NCBI GenBank assembly: GCA_009649835.1
Contig: PYCK01000097.1
Location: forward strand, 1-8,608
Direction of reading: 5' to 3'
Length of the DNA: 8,608 bases
Origin: Candidatus Methanocomedens sp.
Lineage (GTDB): Archaea > Halobacteriota > Methanosarcinia > Methanosarcinales > Methanocomedenaceae
The notes under the pieces were generated by a model. It searched no databases. It was given only the letters and a program-made list of their open reading frames with translations, and had not been told where the DNA came from. Positions 6,317 to 8,608 of this stretch are shown here, one piece after another (position 1 is the stretch's first letter; each line of letters begins with the position of its first letter). A program made the position numbers and the translations under genes.

Positions 6317-6331
6317 TACTACAATGTAGTA
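6317..6331. promoter_or_regulatory. second palindrome, probable operator over the vapBC transcription start
   Basis: TACTACA-A-TGTAGTA is a perfect 15-bp palindrome lying between the TATA box and the expected transcription start. Its centre is 43 bp from the centre of the upstream palindrome, close to four helical turns, so both could be contacted on the same face of the DNA. Confidence 0.55.
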
Positions 6332-6351
6332 AATACAACGAGGCGAATTGA

Positions 6352-6630
6352 ATGTCAACTATTCCAACACGTATACCAAGAAGAACAAAAAACAGAATAG
6401 AAAAGATGCAGTCCAGATTAAGACTCAGGAATTTAAAGTTGACACAGCAGCAGTTAATTGACGATGCTGTCAAATACGCCAGTGCCCATGAAGATGACTT
6501 TATTGCCCATATATCACGATCAGAAACACCAATTGAAGACGATGCTTTGTGGGAATTGATGCACAATCCTGTTGACATGGGTAAAACCGACGCTAAAAAA
6601 ATAGATGAATATCTTTACGGCGGTCAATAA
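6352..6630 (+). CDS. vapB: VapB-type antitoxin, ribbon-helix-helix protein
   Basis: This 92-residue protein is placed directly before a PIN-domain toxin gene. The N-terminus fits a ribbon-helix-helix DNA-binding fold: a short strand (STIPTRIP, 2-9), a basic helix (about 10-25) and a second helix beginning LTQQQLIDDAV at 30. The acidic C-terminal part (about 56-92, with WELM and KKIDEYLYGG) would bind and block the toxin. The role is to neutralise the VapC nuclease and repress the operon through the two palindromes upstream. The ATG start has GAGG eight bases before it. The stop codon touches the toxin start with no gap. I recognise the architecture rather than a specific named subfamily, so the symbol is generic. 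Confidence 0.8.
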   Translation: MSTIPTRIPRRTKNRIEKMQSRLRLRNLKLTQQQLIDDAVKYASAHEDDFIAHISRSETPIEDDALWELMHNPVDMGKTDAKKIDEYLYGGQ

Positions 6631-7071
6631 TTGTCAATATTTATTGATTCGTGCGTATTCTTTGGCATGAATTCAAAAAATGATGCACATCATGCTGAAG
6701 CAGTACGTTTGTTGAAATTTGCACTAAGCGGCAGGGGTGGAACCGTTTATACGTCAGATTATGTGTTTGATGAAACGGTAACTCTTGCACGTGTCAGAAC
6801 ACGAAATGCAAAAATTCCATTAACGATCGGAAAAGCGATCATTGAATCCCCGCGGGTAATATTGTTAAGGGTGGACGAAGAAGTATTCAACAAATCCTGG
6901 GATATTTTCAACGAATATTGCAGCAGGGGTTTAAGTTTTACAGATTGCACTTCGATCGCTCTTGTAAAAACGTATGATATAGATACAATCCTTAGTTTTG
7001 ATTCTCATTTCGATGGCATAATTAACCGGAATATCTATGATCATAGCGATGTCCTGCCCGCCGTTAGCTAA
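6631..7071 (+). CDS. vapC: VapC-type PIN-domain ribonuclease toxin
   Basis: This 146-residue single PIN domain has the acidic residues expected for a Mg2+-dependent ribonuclease: Asp6 in FIDS, Glu48 in VFDET, Asp105 in SFTDCTS and Asp124 in LSFDSHF. VapC toxins cut specific RNAs, often tRNA anticodon loops or the sarcin-ricin loop, and stop translation when free of antitoxin. The target here cannot be read from sequence. All four catalytic positions are intact, so it appears functional. The start is TTG immediately after the vapB TAA, with GGCGGT at 6619-6624 as possible ribosome binding site; this implies translational coupling. A TAG directly follows the TAA stop. It lies beside thrS and an iorA-like gene with no functional link, as expected for a mobile accessory module. 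Confidence 0.88.
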   Translation: MSIFIDSCVFFGMNSKNDAHHAEAVRLLKFALSGRGGTVYTSDYVFDETVTLARVRTRNAKIPLTIGKAIIESPRVILLRVDEEVFNKSWDIFNEYCSRGLSFTDCTSIALVKTYDIDTILSFDSHFDGIINRNIYDHSDVLPAVS

Positions 7072-7114
7072 TAGATTCTTGATATTCCTACATTAATGCA
7101 TTATTAGAACCATC

Positions 7115-7124
7115 CTTAAATATC
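7115..7124 (+). promoter_or_regulatory. possible TATA box of the iorA-like gene
   Basis: CTTAAATATC is centred about 27 bases before the second in-frame ATG (7147), which would make the message leaderless from that codon. A weaker AT-rich site around 7100-7106 would fit the first ATG (7138). No Shine-Dalgarno sequence precedes either ATG, which favours a leaderless message. A 10-bp palindrome, TAATGCATTA, lies at 7094-7103. Confidence 0.4.
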
Positions 7125-7137
7125 AACACTAATAAAT

Positions 7138-8608
7138 ATGCCACCAATGTCAGAACCAATTACCGGCTCACAGGCCCTGGTGTTCGGCGCACTTGATTCA
7201 GGTATTTCCTTTGCAACCGGGGTTCCGGGCTTTCCAATTACAGGCATAATGAAACTGCTGATCGGGTCCGGTGTGGATGCCCGCTGGTCCATTAACGAGA
7301 AGGTCGCACTGGAAGCGGCACTCGGTGCTTCGGCCACAGGCCGGCGTTCACTTGTCACAGTCAAGCACGTAGGAATGAACATACTCGCCGACCCGCTCAT
7401 CACTTCGGCTACCCACACCATAGGGGCCGGCCTGGTGATACTGACAGGTGACGACCCGGGCGTGAAGCAGAGCCAGAACGAACAGGATTCCCGGTATTAC
7501 GGCCTGCTGGCAGAAGTGCCGGTGCTTGACCCCCCAGGCCCGGAGGCAGCATATAATTCGATGCGGCGCGCATTCCTGCTGTCTGAAAAGGTACGCACGC
7601 CTGTGATCATGCGCCTGACAGACAGGTTGAACAATATGGAGGAGGCAGTAAAGAGAACTCCTGCTGCCACTGGTGATTTCCAAAAGTTTGACAGGAACAC
7701 CTGGGCCTTTACAATGAAAGGAAAGCACCAGCGTTTCCATTGTGAAACTTACCCGCTAATGGAAAAAGAGAGTGCAATGGCAGGTACACACAGGCTTTAC
7801 CAGCGCGGCAAGGACATTGGTATCATTTCCTCAGGTTATCCCTCAAATCTGGTAGAAGAGATCGTCTCTGCTGACAGGTTCCGGAATATCTCACACCTGG
7901 CATTGACCCAGGTAAACCCGCTTCCAAGATCCATTATTAACAAGTTCATTGAACAACATTCGAGGATACTTGTGATCGAGGAGACCGAACCTGTTATTGA
8001 AGAGCAGATATACTGTAGTGGGGTGCTTGGCAAGCTCACCGGGCATACCGGATATGGTAGGATCGAAGCCAGTGACATTGTTCTGGCACTGGAAAACATT
8101 GACATGGACAAGGTCAACAGGACCTGCCAGCCCGAGACAAGAAAAAGCCGCGGTTTAACGTCCACCACAGGTGGACTTTCCAAAAACATGTGTGAAGATT
8201 GTCCGTATCTGGGACTATATAAGGTACTTGGCAGCCTCGATGTGCCTGTGGCCGGTGACCTTGGGTGTTCGGTAATGACTGCCCCGCCGCCTATGGAAGT
8301 GGTGGATATAGCCTATTCCCTGGGTTCTTCTATTGCCACGGCAACAGGATTTACTGAAAAAGGGATTGCACTGATAGGTGACTTCGGACTTGTACACACA
8401 GGGTTGCAGGGGCTTATCGAGGCCGTACACCATCATAAGAGTGTACTTGTAGTTGTACTCCAGAATAATATTGCAGCCCTCACCGGCGGGCAGGCCGTGC
8501 CTGATATGACCGGTGTCGTACAGACCCTTGTGCCAGATACCCGGATACTGGATATCAGGAATACAGGAGAGGATGAACTGGCCACGATAATAAGAACAGA
8601 ACTTGGAA
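7138..8608 (+). CDS. indolepyruvate ferredoxin oxidoreductase alpha subunit-like TPP enzyme, 3' end beyond window
   Basis: I translated this frame by hand. It is open for 490 codons to the right edge. IorA uses thiamine pyrophosphate to decarboxylate aryl pyruvates oxidatively to acyl-CoA with reduction of ferredoxin. Seen here are the N-terminal pyrimidine-binding domain with the catalytic-type glutamate in SINEKVALEAA (Glu54), the ADDPG-like block TGDDPG (103-108), the TRHF-like segment EQDSRYYG (115-122), MCEDCP at 351-356, GDLGC at 373-377, and the TPP/Mg signature GDFG (414-417) with NN at 443-444. Several motifs depart from standard IorA: GVPGFPITGI where GYPGTPSSEI is usual, GDFGLVHTG for GDSTFFHSG, and TGGQAVPD for TGHQPHPG. 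Full IorA is about 600-640 residues with a C-terminal two-[4Fe-4S] ferredoxin domain, which would lie outside the window. It may be a paralogue with another 2-oxoacid substrate. The start could be ATG 7138 or 7147. Confidence 0.85.
   Translation, partial: MPPMSEPITGSQALVFGALDSGISFATGVPGFPITGIMKLLIGSGVDARWSINEKVALEAALGASATGRRSLVTVKHVGMNILADPLITSATHTIGAGLVILTGDDPGVKQSQNEQDSRYYGLLAEVPVLDPPGPEAAYNSMRRAFLLSEKVRTPVIMRLTDRLNNMEEAVKRTPAATGDFQKFDRNTWAFTMKGKHQRFHCETYPLMEKESAMAGTHRLYQRGKDIGIISSGYPSNLVEEIVSADRFRNISHLALTQVNPLPRSIINKFIEQHSRILVIEETEPVIEEQIYCSGVLGKLTGHTGYGRIEASDIVLALENIDMDKVNRTCQPETRKSRGLTSTTGGLSKNMCEDCPYLGLYKVLGSLDVPVAGDLGCSVMTAPPPMEVVDIAYSLGSSIATATGFTEKGIALIGDFGLVHTGLQGLIEAVHHHKSVLVVVLQNNIAALTGGQAVPDMTGVVQTLVPDTRILDIRNTGEDELATIIRTELG

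Noticed and set aside
7348..7740. Minus-strand open frame (130 codons) opposite the IorA-like gene
   Set aside because: The plus-strand frame is continuous, with TPP-enzyme motifs on both sides; the antisense frame has no family features.

Overview
This window looks like a piece of a euryarchaeal chromosome, most likely from a methanogen or methane-oxidising relative such as the Methanosarcinales or ANME lineages. The domain assignment is solid. It rests on ribosomal protein S3Ae (eS1), a threonyl-tRNA synthetase with the archaeal editing domain, a tRNA gene without an encoded CCA, T-tract terminators, TATA-type promoters, and the DUF447 plus CitG-like gene pair. The lineage within Euryarchaeota is an inference from gene content.

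Layout. Positions 1-6096 are all on the minus strand. Reading from right to left in transcription order they hold: threonyl-tRNA synthetase (thrS), tRNA-Pro(TGG), ribosomal protein S3Ae, aspartate kinase, a CitG-family protein, and a DUF447 protein cut off by the left edge. Positions 6269-8608 are on the plus strand. They hold a VapBC-type toxin-antitoxin pair behind a promoter flanked by two palindromes, then an indolepyruvate ferredoxin oxidoreductase alpha-like gene that runs off the right edge. thrS and vapB are divergent, separated by about 255 bp.

How the genes relate. thrS, tRNA-Pro and S3Ae are translation housekeeping genes, and aspartate kinase starts the lysine/threonine/methionine branch of amino-acid synthesis. 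The CitG-like and DUF447 genes overlap by four bases (TTGA) and are almost certainly translated together. Their joint role is unproven, and C1-carrier coenzyme synthesis is a reasonable guess. The IorA-like enzyme would belong to 2-oxoacid (aryl pyruvate) metabolism coupled to ferredoxin, but its core motifs diverge from the usual IorA. VapBC is a small accessory module inserted between housekeeping genes.

Beyond the genes there is an 85-bp imperfect inverted-repeat element just upstream of the CitG-like promoter, a spacer full of short hairpins between S3Ae and tRNA-Pro, and a poly-T terminator after S3Ae. I see no CRISPR array, prophage, transposase gene or rRNA. I do not see a convincing new multi-gene system. 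The best leads are the DUF447-CitG pair, the divergent IorA-like protein and the inverted-repeat element.
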